Assembly: GCF_900177815.1 (NCBI RefSeq)
Contig: NZ_FXAZ01000003.1
Location: 62,001 to 126,000 of the forward strand
Source: Paenibacillus aquistagni
GTDB taxonomy: Bacteria > Bacillota > Bacilli > Paenibacillales > Paenibacillaceae
DNA: 64,000 nucleotides
Direction: 5' to 3'
A program made the position numbers and the translations under genes. This document shows, in pieces, positions 35,153-44,503 of this stretch. Positions within the stretch are counted from its first letter, which is position 1, and each line of letters starts with the position of its first letter. The notes under the pieces were generated by a model that saw only the letters and a list, made by a program, of their open reading frames with translations, was not told where the DNA came from and did no database searches.

Positions 35153-35554
35153 TTATTCAGGCGCGACCAGTTCAACCTTTATGCGATCAGGGTCTTCAAA
35201 AAATAGAGCGTAATAATGGTCGCCGCCTGCGAACGGATGCTTATCTTTATAAAGCATGTTCATGCCTTTAGAACGGACCTTCTCGGTCAGCTCGTCCACT
35301 TGTGCTCTGGAAGAAGCATGGAAGGCTAAATGATTCAGTCCTACCCGGCAGCGATGGTACGGAACATCCAAGTATTTTTCTTTAGCTTGCACAAATACAA
35401 GATAGGTGTCCCCTAATTTCCAACTGAATCCTTCTTCCCATTCCTGATACAGCGTGTAGCCCAGTTCTGACAAGAACCAGCCCCAGAAATCGTTTGAGCG
35501 CTTGAGGTCAGAGACATAAATCTCTACATGATGCAATAATCCCAATGAAGTCAT
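35153..35554 (-). CDS. VOC (glyoxalase/bleomycin-resistance) family protein
   Basis: 133 residues from the ATG at 35554, next to AGGAAGGG; a TTG at 35587 would add 11 residues. The vicinal-oxygen-chelate fold is shown by HHVEIYVSDLKRSNDFW (6-22), HLAFHASSRAQVDELTEKV (about 68-86), YYALFFEDPDRIKVELVAPE (C-terminus), with metal-ligand positions at His, His and Glu. Members include glyoxalases, fosfomycin and bleomycin resistance proteins; which one is not clear. It stands alone. Confidence 0.88.
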   Translation of the reverse strand: MTSLGLLHHVEIYVSDLKRSNDFWGWFLSELGYTLYQEWEEGFSWKLGDTYLVFVQAKEKYLDVPYHRCRVGLNHLAFHASSRAQVDELTEKVRSKGMNMLYKDKHPFAGGDHYYALFFEDPDRIKVELVAPE

Positions 35555-35593
35555 CCCTTCCTGTTTTTTACTATTATCATACCTCAATTTGCT

Positions 35594-36638
35594 TTAAAAA
35601 CGTGCAGTTATTTCTGCTGTTAGATTAGCGATGTCCCCTTTGTAAGCATCAACAACCTTACCTTCTGTAATATTCCAATCGCGTTCAAGCAGGGAGATGA
35701 TCTCCTGAAGCATCTCGATAGCCTTATTATAAGTTTCCTTGAATGCTGTAGATATGGCACATCGCTTCCAAGGAATCCGTATACTTGGGATGCGGCTGCA
35801 GTTCATAGCCTTTGCTGTAATATTGTACGGCTTCGTCGTACCTGCAAAGCTTGGCCATGCAATCTCCCCTGGAGGTCCATGCAGCCCAATCATCCGGATA
35901 CAAGTCCGTCATCTGCTCCCACAGCAATAAGGCTTGAGCATGGTTGCCTTCTTCCTTGCATATAAGGCCGTCATATAACGGATATAAGTAGCTTGCATGA
36001 ATTTGATTCAATTTCTCTAGTATTTCTTTTGCTTCCGTGCATCTGCCATCTGCTATGAGATAATTCAAAAGCCATACATAAGCAGGCCAGTAATCGGGAT
36101 GATTCTGCACAAAGTTCACGTAATACGCGATGAGCTTATGGTGATTGGAATAATTCCAATCGAATAGGACTCCTTTCTCTGCATCGCGCAGTGCATTATG
36201 ATTTCTTTTCGAATGAGGAACCTGTCTAATTGCATCTTTGGCATAATGAACAGCATATTCACGATGCTCATCAGAACGATGCATGTGAAGCTCCGCTAAC
36301 AGCGTAAGACTGTAAGACTTTCTCTCCTCATCGTCTAATTTTCCTTTAAGAAACTGCTCCGCGTAGTGAAAATCATCCTCGGAGATCACATGTTCTTGAT
36401 GAATCATATTTTCAATCCGTTCGAGATGGGTGTCATCCGTAAGGGCAAACAGCTCATCAATGGTAACACCCAAGATCACAGATAATTGAGGGAGAAATTG
36501 AATATCAGGCAGAGTTACGCGATTCTCCCATTTGGATACTGCCTGTGATGATAGATTAAGCTTTGCCGCAAGCTCCTCCTGCGTCATTCCTTTTTGTAAA
36601 CGCAGCCATCTAATTTTCTTCCCTAGTTCAATATTCAT
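35594..36638 (-). pseudogene. XRE-type HTH regulator with TPR-like repeats, frameshifted near its end
   Basis: The first 303 codons (36638-35727) read as a Cro/CI helix-turn-helix (IRWLRLQKGMTQEELAAKLN, SQAVSKWENRVTLPD) followed by TPR-like helices. The frame stops after HIYSIQGNL. Removing one T of the run at 35731-35732 joins it to a second frame (to 35594) as HIYSIQGNYNKAIEML and onward to ITARF, restoring a protein of about 348 residues. The join is smooth and in the same TPR pattern, so this is a single-base frameshift rather than two genes. The N-terminal 300 residues alone might still act as a regulator. GGGAGG precedes the ATG. Confidence 0.82.
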
Positions 36639-36842
36639 AAGGTTGACCTCCCATGTGTATCCTCTTGACTAGTCAACTGCATTATAACGTTATAGCTAAA
36701 ATACCCTCAATGACCGCCTTGTTACATGAATGAGCTTATCTGTTACAAGCGCAGGTATATCTGCGTTCTTGATTGTCCTGCCACGGGAGGTTTTATGCTG
36801 GTAGAGATGACAGCGAGAACCGTATATGAGGGGGCCCTATTC

Positions 36843-38264
36843 ATGAGATCAATGGAAATGTTGTCTGCGTTTATCAATATCGTGCTGCTAGGCTGGCTAA
36901 TACTTGCTAGAACAAAATCGCGACGGGCGATGCTTATCGGATTGGCCATCTCGGCTATAGCCGTGTTGTTCCACGGAATTATGGAAGGCATGCGCTGGCA
37001 GATGGTTCCCATCTATCTGATAACGATCATTCCCATCGTTATACTGGGGGTACAATCGATATTTGAGCCGAAAGAGCGAACGGGGAAGGGATCACGAATA
37101 CGTCGGATCCTTGCTTTGTCGTTGGCGTTCCTGTATGGGATCATCGCCGTGGCGCTGCCTATCGTGCTTCCGGTCTTTACCTTTGAGAAGCCGGCAGGGC
37201 CTTATTCCATCGGTACCGTAACCTATGATTGGATAGATGAGCAGCGTGAAGAGACATTTACAGCGGAGGCCGGCGACAAGCGCGAGCTAATGGTGCAAAT
37301 CTGGTATCCTGCTGAGCTGCAGGCAAGCGGAAAACGAGAACATTATTTGAGTGATGCAGGTCCATTTGCAGAGGGTTACAGCAAGCTCTTGAATATGCCG
37401 AAGGCATTGTTTACGACCTTTGAGCATGTCAGGACACACGCTGTCGAGCACGCAGCGATTGCCACCCGGGAGCCCGCGTATCCGGTGCTCCTGTTCTCCC
37501 ATGGGTTCAGTGGACATAAGAACCAGAACACCTTCCAGATCGAGCAGCTGGTAAGCGAGGGCTATATCGTCGTAGGCATCGATCACACTTACAGCAGTAT
37601 GGCATCTGTGTTCGCAGATGGCCGCGTAGCTTGGTTGGTGCCGCAGGATACAGATTCAGCAGACTATTTGGATCAAGCCAATGAAGGATGGGTGGAGGAT
37701 GTAAAGTTCGTGCTTCATCAATTGGAGCAGCTTGCTAATCATGATCCTGAAGAGCGCTTTACGGGGAGGCTTGATATGGAGAAGGTGGGGATGTTTGGCC
37801 ATTCCTTCGGCGGGGCAACAAGCACACAGATGCTCATGCGCGATGACAGAATTAAAGCAGCCATTAACATGGATGGCATCCTTTATGGCAAGCAGCGGGT
37901 TCCCGAGGGAGGACTAAAGAAGCCATTTCTATTAATGAGTGCAGATCATTCTCTACAGATCGCTCAAACGATCCCGGATCGGCAGCAAGCTGAGATGATC
38001 GAACGCATGCTGACTCGATATGAGCACGTGGCAGATGGCGGTAACTATTGGCTCATCATAAATAACATGGATCATACGGGCTTTAGTGATTTTTACCTGA
38101 TTTCACCGCTGATTGAACGGATGGCAGGCATTCATCTACAACAGGCTCACCGTATCATTAACGACTATTCGTTGGACTTCTTTAATCATTACTTAAAACA
38201 GCAGCCCTTGCAGCTATTGAATCAGGTCGGCGAACATCCCGATTACACCTTGAAAAAGGGCTGA
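36843..38264 (+). CDS. Membrane-associated alpha/beta hydrolase, PAF-acetylhydrolase-like
   Basis: 473 residues if started at ATG 36843 (GAGGGGG 8 bases before); a further in-frame ATG at 36795 is possible. Three membrane helices (about 5-25, 30-50 and 55-75) plus one near 95-115 precede the hydrolase domain. That domain has the HGFSGHKNQ oxyanion loop, the nucleophile elbow GHSFGG near 320, and a late histidine in MDHTGFSD. It resembles the platelet-activating-factor acetylhydrolase/dienelactone hydrolase group. The substrate may be a lipid ester; this is inference. Confidence 0.83.
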   Translation: MRSMEMLSAFINIVLLGWLILARTKSRRAMLIGLAISAIAVLFHGIMEGMRWQMVPIYLITIIPIVILGVQSIFEPKERTGKGSRIRRILALSLAFLYGIIAVALPIVLPVFTFEKPAGPYSIGTVTYDWIDEQREETFTAEAGDKRELMVQIWYPAELQASGKREHYLSDAGPFAEGYSKLLNMPKALFTTFEHVRTHAVEHAAIATREPAYPVLLFSHGFSGHKNQNTFQIEQLVSEGYIVVGIDHTYSSMASVFADGRVAWLVPQDTDSADYLDQANEGWVEDVKFVLHQLEQLANHDPEERFTGRLDMEKVGMFGHSFGGATSTQMLMRDDRIKAAINMDGILYGKQRVPEGGLKKPFLLMSADHSLQIAQTIPDRQQAEMIERMLTRYEHVADGGNYWLIINNMDHTGFSDFYLISPLIERMAGIHLQQAHRIINDYSLDFFNHYLKQQPLQLLNQVGEHPDYTLKKG

Positions 38265-38285
38265 GTGGTGCAGCTATTGGAATCG

Positions 38286-38320
38286 TTGAGGGCGCTGTGC
38301 TCCTTGCCCTTTGCCCTCAA
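38286..38320. terminator. Hairpin between convergent hydrolase and MerR genes
   Basis: TTGAGGGC (38286-38293) and GCCCTCAA (38313-38320) pair around 19 bases. No T-tract follows, so its role as a terminator is uncertain. Confidence 0.35.
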
Positions 38321-38336
38321 TGATCGCATGATGGAC

Positions 38337-39332
38337 TTATTGGTGTTGAAGCCTCCATTGGACACCGCGGTACAAGAGGAGACTTCCTTTGTACAGCTGG
38401 CGGTATTGCGGACTAATGATGGCGCATAGCGCATTGCAGCGCTCAAGGCGTGTCGTGCGGGTACTCTCTATATATTGGGCATAAGCGTGGAAAAACGATT
38501 CCTTAGGGCGCGATTGCTTGGAGTTCGCATGCAGTAGAGCCATTTCATCAATTATACTTTGGACAGCCTTGCTCCCCGCTGTGTATCGCTGCTTCAAGGC
38601 AAGATTCAACCGACTCTGCACATCCTCTATCTTTTTGATCCATAGAGATGCATGATAACGAGGCTGATTTGTAATAGAAGAGAATTGCAGCTCGACCTTT
38701 TTAAGATCCGCGATAAACTGCGGATCGCTCATCAGCGTCTGCAGTTCCAGCCACGCAGCAGTCTGCTTGGCGGTTGTTCTAGGTTGATGAACAACATACT
38801 TGTTGAAAAAATAAAGAACCGGATCTCTCCATTCCACCGGGATATCCTTGAATAAATGTGATTCCTCTACCTTCTCCGATATATATTGTTCGCGCTGCTC
38901 GGCACTGACCGTTCTTGTATGCACGAGCTTAACAAGATAGCGCAATGCATCTCCGCCTTGTTCCTTTGCCTGGTGTAATAAAGCCATCATATTCGTCAGT
39001 GTGCGGACTTGCAGCTCAAGTGATTGGATATGTTCATCAATCGCTGCATCCACAGGAACCTCTCCATAGATGATATGTCTAATATCATCTATGCCAAAGT
39101 CCATATAGCGCAGTGCTGCCGTAAGTTCTAGAAGCCTGATATCCTCTGCCGTATACAAGCGGTGGCCGCCCTCTGTATATCTGGAGGGCTTTACCAGTCC
39201 AATCTCGTCATAGTAGCGGACTGTTTTAATGGTGGAGCCTATCCTTTTGGCGGCTTCCCCTATGGAAAAGACGGTCTCTTCAGCTATACAGTCCATAGGT
39301 GAATGGTTCATAGAAGTGTTATGTGAATGCAA
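38337..39332 (-). CDS. MerR-family regulator with long helical C-terminus
   Basis: 331 residues if started at TTG 39332, which lies 5 bases after GGAGGTGA. An in-frame ATG at 39347 coincides with the expected transcription start (the -10 box is 39354-39359), so the TTG is favoured. The winged helix shows SIGEAAKRIGSTIKTVRYYDEIGLVKPS and GGHRLYTAEDI (about 22-64). A coiled coil and a 200-residue helical effector domain follow, as in TipAL-type drug sensors. The promoter upstream has the MerR geometry, so it is autoregulated. No other target gene is obvious. Confidence 0.85.
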   Translation of the reverse strand: MHSHNTSMNHSPMDCIAEETVFSIGEAAKRIGSTIKTVRYYDEIGLVKPSRYTEGGHRLYTAEDIRLLELTAALRYMDFGIDDIRHIIYGEVPVDAAIDEHIQSLELQVRTLTNMMALLHQAKEQGGDALRYLVKLVHTRTVSAEQREQYISEKVEESHLFKDIPVEWRDPVLYFFNKYVVHQPRTTAKQTAAWLELQTLMSDPQFIADLKKVELQFSSITNQPRYHASLWIKKIEDVQSRLNLALKQRYTAGSKAVQSIIDEMALLHANSKQSRPKESFFHAYAQYIESTRTTRLERCNALCAIISPQYRQLYKGSLLLYRGVQWRLQHQ

Positions 39333-39353
39333 TGCCGTCACCTCCATTACATC

Positions 39354-39384
39354 ATGATATAATCTCCTGTCGCGGGAGATTCAA
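39354..39384 (-). promoter_or_regulatory. MerR-type promoter (19-bp spacer) of the MerR gene at 38337
   Basis: Minus strand: -35 TTGAAT (39379-39384), a 19-base spacer, -10 TATCAT (39354-39359). The spacer region holds the dyad AATCTCC-N6-GGGAGATT. Confidence 0.75.
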
Positions 39385-39397
39385 TGGTGAACCACGG

Positions 39398-39757
39398 CTA
39401 ATCAGCATGGAGCAGTTTCTTTCCCCATTCACAGAGCGGCTCCAGCACACTCTGCAGCGACCAGCCTTTGTCCGTCAGTTCATAGACGACCTTGGGCGGG
39501 ACCTCGGGGAAGACGGTACGGAGAATAAGGCCATCCGCTTCGAGTTCCTTCAGCTGCTGAGTGAGCATCTTCTGCGTGACGGGCGAGAGCCTTCTCAGCA
39601 ATTCTCCATTGCGCAATTCCCCATGCTCTGCAAGCATGCACAGGATGCCGGTTTTCCATTTGCCGCCGATGCGGTCAAGTGCCGCTTCGGATGGGTTGTG
39701 ATATGTTTTCTTCGACGCTGTGCGGTCGATACCTGAGCTATTATTCTCGCGTGTCAA
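39398..39757 (-). CDS. HxlR-family (DUF24) transcriptional regulator
   Basis: 119 residues with a TTG start 6 bases after AAGGAGGG. The HxlR winged helix is clear: ALDRIGGKWKTGILCMLAEHGELRNGEL (about 26-53), then QKMLTQQLKELEADGLILR (62-80) and YELTDKGWSLQSVLEPLCEWG. There is no conserved N-terminal cysteine like that of YodB, so it is unlikely to be a thiol-based quinone sensor. It is divergent from the oxidoreductase at 39892 and probably represses it from the AAAAGT/ACTTTT site. Confidence 0.9.
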   Translation of the reverse strand: MTRENNSSGIDRTASKKTYHNPSEAALDRIGGKWKTGILCMLAEHGELRNGELLRRLSPVTQKMLTQQLKELEADGLILRTVFPEVPPKVVYELTDKGWSLQSVLEPLCEWGKKLLHAD

Positions 39758-39801
39758 GCCAAACCCTCCTTCAACGTACCCATTTGGTAACGATATGACG
39801 A

Positions 39802-39817
39802 AAAAGTGCGTACTTTT
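39802..39817. promoter_or_regulatory. Inverted repeat AAAAGT-N4-ACTTTT, probable HxlR operator
   Basis: The perfect 6-bp arms (39802-39807 and 39812-39817) lie between the divergent HxlR and oxidoreductase genes, where such a regulator would act. Confidence 0.5.
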
Positions 39818-39891
39818 CTGATTCGATTATATCCTTCATACTCGGATTTGTCTTTACGATACAGAGAACCAGTCGGAGGAGGAAACCACGT

Positions 39892-40995
39892 ATGAAAAAG
39901 AAGAAGTGGGGCGTTGGCATTATCGGAGCAGGGGGCTGGGGCGGACTTGCACATGCTCCAGCTCTGAAGGTGCTGGAGGCTTATGAGGCAAAGGCGGTGA
40001 CTGGAACACGCCTGGAAAGTGCACAGAGGGCGGCTGAGCTTCTTGGCGTCGAGCGGTATTATATCGATGCATCTGAGATGGCAAGACAGTCTGACATAGA
40101 CATCGCAGCTGTCACGGTGAAGGTGCCGGAGCACGATCGATTGATCCGTGCTGTGCTTGAGGCAGGCAAGCATGTGTACTGCGAATGGCCGCTTGCAAGG
40201 ACTACAGCGGAAGCGGAGGAGCTTCTCGTGCTAGCGAAGGAGCGAGGCGTGCAGCATATTGTCGGTCTGCAAGCGCGCGCCAATTCGAACGTTCGCTACA
40301 TGCGGGAGCTGGTGGCGGATGGCCATATCGGCCAAGTCCTAGCGGTGAATATTGCCGTTACACTCCCGGTATTCCCCACGACGAATGGCGTAGTGGATCA
40401 GGCACATGTGTATTTGCTGGATGCCTCCAACGGAGCTAACCAATTGACCGTTGGAGCGGCACATATTTTTGACGCCGTCGAATATATGATGGCGCCATTT
40501 ATTGAAGTATCGGCGGCGCTTGCCGTACAGTACCCGGATGTAACGGTGCTTGAGACAGGGGAGACCGTGCAGGCGGATGCACCGGATCATGTGCTCATCT
40601 CCGGCAAATTGGAGGGAGGGGCGCTCGTAGCGGCCCAAATTGTTAACGGCGGTGCCCTTGGCTTTACGCTGCGAGTGATTGGAACAAACGGGGAATTGGT
40701 GATCACACCTCGGGACGGACTGATGTTCCAGATGGATCGACTAAACCTGAGCTATGTCAGCCCTTCAGGCGAGGCTGAAATTCTCGAAGCACCGGAGCCT
40801 GATGTATCGCTCGTATCATGGGATACGCTGCCTGGTCCGGGATATCATGTCGCTCATCAATACATCGCTTTGTCAAAGCAGCTTGCGGGAGAGACAGCGG
40901 AGCTTCCTGACTTTGCCCAAGCCGTTCGGCTGCATCGGCTGATGGATGCCATACGCCAAGCTTCCCAGACAGGCATACGACAAGCTGTGGAATAA
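39892..40995 (+). CDS. Gfo/Idh/MocA-family oxidoreductase
   Basis: 367 residues. The N-terminal Rossmann motif IIGAGGWGGLAHAPAL (10-25) binds NAD(P), and YCEWPLARTTAEAEEL (about 95-110) fits the conserved EKP region, with W replacing K. The C-terminal alpha/beta domain has VGAAHIFDAVEYMM near 185. The usual catalytic lysine being replaced suggests altered activity or a non-classical substrate. Divergent HxlR control suggests induction by a small electrophile or carbohydrate derivative. Confidence 0.88.
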   Translation: MKKKKWGVGIIGAGGWGGLAHAPALKVLEAYEAKAVTGTRLESAQRAAELLGVERYYIDASEMARQSDIDIAAVTVKVPEHDRLIRAVLEAGKHVYCEWPLARTTAEAEELLVLAKERGVQHIVGLQARANSNVRYMRELVADGHIGQVLAVNIAVTLPVFPTTNGVVDQAHVYLLDASNGANQLTVGAAHIFDAVEYMMAPFIEVSAALAVQYPDVTVLETGETVQADAPDHVLISGKLEGGALVAAQIVNGGALGFTLRVIGTNGELVITPRDGLMFQMDRLNLSYVSPSGEAEILEAPEPDVSLVSWDTLPGPGYHVAHQYIALSKQLAGETAELPDFAQAVRLHRLMDAIRQASQTGIRQAVE

Positions 40996-41102
40996 TCGGC
41001 TGGATGAGGCACAAACCACGAGCACCGCGGCTATCATGATAGCCTGCTTAACATCAAGGAATATTTGAAATCCTTATCCTTTATATCCATTAATGAAGCT
41101 AG

Positions 41103-41142
41103 AGAATGAGCAAAGGCTAATCCTTTGTTCATTCTTTTTTTG
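41103..41142 (+). terminator. Strong terminator after the oxidoreductase gene
   Basis: AGAATGAGCAAAGG (41103-41116) pairs with CCTTTGTTCATTCT (41122-41135) around a 5-base loop, with one G-U pair; TTTTTTTG follows. A close relative of this element lies at 48064-48101. Confidence 0.9.
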
Positions 41143-41233
41143 ATTTCGTCATAAAAAACAAAAATCTGCTAGGGCGTAATGTCTGTATAATTATAGAAAA
41201 CGAGATCTTTTGGGAGATTGATCAGGAGAGGAA

Positions 41234-44200
41234 ATGGACTTGCTAAATCATGCAACAAAGCAACGCTTGAAGAAAGGCCATGTCTTATTGCTGCTTGCGT
41301 TATTGATTGTGATATTAGCTGGATTGAGGCTGTTATGGATGGAGTCCTTTCGCGATCAAAAGCAGGCTGAAATTCAGAACGGAGAGCTGGATCTGCGTGC
41401 TTGGAGTGCGGAAGAGGGAGATATTCTGCTGCTGGATGGCGAGTGGGAGTTCTATCCTTCGCAGTGGCTGATACAAGATGGACAGATGCTGACATCATTG
41501 GAACAGAAGCCAGTGCTCATTCAGGTCCCGGATGGCTGGAATGAAGCCATGCGTCCTGAAGCACCGACTCCATATGGATTCGGGTCCTATCGTCTGCGGC
41601 TATATGTCGATCCAAATAAGGATATGAATTACAGCATTCGAGTGCCCAGCGTGCGAACATCCTCCGCATTGTATGTAAATGGGCGTTTGCTGGCTGCTTC
41701 TGGACAAGTTGCGGCATCAAAGAATTCATACATCGCCAGAAATTTGCCTTATGCTACGACGGTTACGGCAGATGACGAAGGGATTATAGATCTGGTCATT
41801 CAGGCAGCGAATTATGTGGATAGTCGAAGCAGCGGTATTATCCGCTCGATCAAGTTCGGGTCTGAGGCAGCCATTGCCAAGGAAATGAAATTCTCAGTAT
41901 CGATGCAGCTCCTTGGCGCGATTATTTTCCTTATTCATGCTGTCTATGCGCTTATTTTATTTTTGCTTGGCAATAGAGAAAAGAGGCTGCTTTATTTTTC
42001 GCTGCTGGCATTTTGTACAACCCTGTCCAGTCTATTCAGCAATGATGAGAAGCTGTTTCACCAATTATTCTACATGGGCTATACATGGGACTTTCGGATC
42101 TCCAATGTCTCCTTCTTGATCGGAGCCTATGCACTGCTGGAGTGTACGAATCATCGCGAGCTGCGGTATTGGAGCAAGATGTATCCGGTATATCGATTCT
42201 GCGTTCTAGGGGCTGCAGGCCTTACGCTGTGTTTGGAACCTGCTCAGGTGATTGCGCTGTTTCCGACTTATTTTGTGTTGGGCTTGGTAGCTGCAGGAGT
42301 GACGATGATCACGATGTTTAAGAAAATTATTAAAGACCTCAAGAAGCATGTCTTGCTGCTGTGTTCCATGCTGGCTCTTATCCATCATTTTCTATGGTCG
42401 TTATGCTGGCGGGAAATGGGTGTCAGTATAGTCCATTATCCCTTCGATCTCATGATCTCGATGGGCTGCATCGCCTCGGTCTGGTTCAAGGATTATTTCA
42501 ACATGCATGCGAATACGAAGGAGCTTGCCTCAACTCTGCAAAGAATGAATAATCATAAGGATCAATTTCTGGCAAATACTTCGCATGAGTTCAAAAATCC
42601 GCTTCACAGCATGCTGAATATGTCTCAGTCCGTCTTGAAAAGGGAGCGGCATGTGCTGCAGGAGAGAAGTGTCAAAGAGCTGGATACCGTATTATCGGTG
42701 GGGCGGAGATTGACCTTTATTTTGAATGATTTGATTGATGTGATGAGCTTGCAGGAGGGCGCGCCTCGACTGGATAAAAAGGCCATACGGATTCAGCCTA
42801 TTGTGACCGGCGTTATGGATATGCTCCAGTTCAATGCAGAGGTGAAATCAGTACGTATTGCCAATCAGATTCCGGATGAGTTTCCTCCTGTCTTGGCCGA
42901 TGAGAACCGTGTGATTCAAATCGTATTCAATTTGCTTCACAATGCCGTGAAATACACCAATGAAGGAGAAGCTACCATTAAGGCGTATGTGAGCGAAGGA
43001 CGGGCTTACATTGCAATTACCGACACCGGAATTGGCATGGATGCTGAGATGCTGAAGCGATTGTTCCTCCCTTATGAGCAAGCCAGTACGAATGAGACAA
43101 AGATAGAGGGGGGATTTGGGTTAGGCTTAAGCATAAGCAAGCAGCTGGTAGAGCTGCACGGCGGAGCGCTGGAGGTATCTTCTGCTCCAGAGAAGGGATC
43201 GACCTTTACCTTCTCATTAGAGCTGGCAAATGAGCCGGCAGGAGTAAGACATGAGCGACTGCAACCGCTGCAGGCACTCACAGGTCCGTTGAAGCAGCTC
43301 GGGGATATCTCGGTCGGCCTGGAGCAATCGGGAGCGGCATCTGCTGCGGCTCCTGTAGCCACTGTCCGAAGGGAGGGGGAGCGCCGTCCATTTATCTTAA
43401 TTGTGGACGATGACCCGGTTAACCATCAAGTGCTGGAGGCCATTCTGCCGCCTGATGAATATGATCTCACGATGGTCACTGGAGGCAAAGAGGCGCTGGC
43501 ATTATTGGATGCGAGGGAATGGGATCTCGTCATCACGGATATTATGATGCCGCAGATGTCCGGCTATGAGTTGACACGAAGAATCCGCGAGCAGTATACC
43601 TTGACTGAGCTGCCTATTTTGCTCCTTACGGCTAGAAGCCAGCCGAAGGATGTGCAAAGCGGCTTCTTGGCAGGAGCAAATGATTATGTGACCAAGCCGG
43701 TGGAGCCTCTAGAAATAAAGTCAAGAATAGAAGCGCTCACCACGATTAAGAAAATGGTCCGGGAACAATTGCAGCTCGAAGCAGCATGGCTGCAGGCGCA
43801 GATTCAGCCTCACTTTCTATTCAATACGTTGAATGCGGTAACCGCGCTGAGCGATATTGATCTGGACAAGATGCGCAGCTTGCTGGATGAGTTCAGTCAT
43901 TATCTCAGAAGTAAATTCAAGTTTCAGCACATGGATGAATTTGTCCCCATCGAAGAAGAGCTAAGCCTAGTGCGCTCTTATGTATATATTGAGAAGGTAA
44001 GGTTTGAGGAAAGATTGCAGGTGGTATGGGAAATCGACGACACTAGCGGCATCTCCATTCCCTTTTTATCGATCCAGCCTTTGGTGGAAAATGCAATAAG
44101 GCATGGCATCATGAAGCGTGCTCAGGGAGGAACCATTACAATTCGTGTGTCTGTGCTTGAGAACCGTGCCGAGATCATTGTTGAAGATGATGGGGTTGGG

Positions 44201-44386
44201 ATGGATGAGCAGCAATTGCAGCGTATATTGGACAGAAAGGCAGACAACAAGTCAGGAGTGGGCTTGATAAATACGGACCAACGACTGAAGCGAAGCTTCG
44301 GTACGGGGCTGCAGATTACAAGCACGCTGGGAGCGGGAACGAAGGTAACCTTCTATGTACGAACTGAATTAAATAAGACCATATAA
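41234..44386 (+). CDS. 7TMR-DISM hybrid histidine kinase with LytS-type C-terminal kinase module
   Basis: 1050 residues. Domains in order: signal anchor (17-36), a jelly-roll extracellular domain (about 45-210, LDLRAWSAEEGD...GEWEF), seven membrane helices (about 222-425), HisKA with SHEFKNPLHSM (His451), HATPase (about 520-665, NLLHNAVKYT, GGFGLGLSI), a receiver with DDD near 725 and phospho-acceptor Asp769, then a second, LytS-like kinase (QIQPHFLFN, His860) and its ATPase (VENAIRHG, DDGVGMD). The layout is kinase-receiver-kinase in one chain. It shares this with the protein at 57902-61006. The external ligand is unknown; a carbohydrate is plausible for the jelly-roll domain. Confidence 0.92.
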   Translation: MDLLNHATKQRLKKGHVLLLLALLIVILAGLRLLWMESFRDQKQAEIQNGELDLRAWSAEEGDILLLDGEWEFYPSQWLIQDGQMLTSLEQKPVLIQVPDGWNEAMRPEAPTPYGFGSYRLRLYVDPNKDMNYSIRVPSVRTSSALYVNGRLLAASGQVAASKNSYIARNLPYATTVTADDEGIIDLVIQAANYVDSRSSGIIRSIKFGSEAAIAKEMKFSVSMQLLGAIIFLIHAVYALILFLLGNREKRLLYFSLLAFCTTLSSLFSNDEKLFHQLFYMGYTWDFRISNVSFLIGAYALLECTNHRELRYWSKMYPVYRFCVLGAAGLTLCLEPAQVIALFPTYFVLGLVAAGVTMITMFKKIIKDLKKHVLLLCSMLALIHHFLWSLCWREMGVSIVHYPFDLMISMGCIASVWFKDYFNMHANTKELASTLQRMNNHKDQFLANTSHEFKNPLHSMLNMSQSVLKRERHVLQERSVKELDTVLSVGRRLTFILNDLIDVMSLQEGAPRLDKKAIRIQPIVTGVMDMLQFNAEVKSVRIANQIPDEFPPVLADENRVIQIVFNLLHNAVKYTNEGEATIKAYVSEGRAYIAITDTGIGMDAEMLKRLFLPYEQASTNETKIEGGFGLGLSISKQLVELHGGALEVSSAPEKGSTFTFSLELANEPAGVRHERLQPLQALTGPLKQLGDISVGLEQSGAASAAAPVATVRREGERRPFILIVDDDPVNHQVLEAILPPDEYDLTMVTGGKEALALLDAREWDLVITDIMMPQMSGYELTRRIREQYTLTELPILLLTARSQPKDVQSGFLAGANDYVTKPVEPLEIKSRIEALTTIKKMVREQLQLEAAWLQAQIQPHFLFNTLNAVTALSDIDLDKMRSLLDEFSHYLRSKFKFQHMDEFVPIEEELSLVRSYVYIEKVRFEERLQVVWEIDDTSGISIPFLSIQPLVENAIRHGIMKRAQGGTITIRVSVLENRAEIIVEDDGVGMDEQQLQRILDRKADNKSGVGLINTDQRLKRSFGTGLQITSTLGAGTKVTFYVRTELNKTI

Positions 44387-44450
44387 TAAACAAGCGCAAG
44401 TGGTTATCAAAATAGTAGATGAGGACTTTCTTGTTAGATAATACGTATGC

Positions 44451-44480
44451 AGGGCTATGGTGACTCCGTAGCCCTTGTTA
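44451..44480 (+). terminator. Terminator after the first hybrid kinase
   Basis: AGGGCTATGG (44451-44460) pairs with CCGTAGCCCT (44466-44475), with one G-U pair and a TGACT loop; TGTTAT follows. Confidence 0.75.
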
Positions 44481-44503
44481 TATATAAAGGAATAAGGTTA
44501 GGA

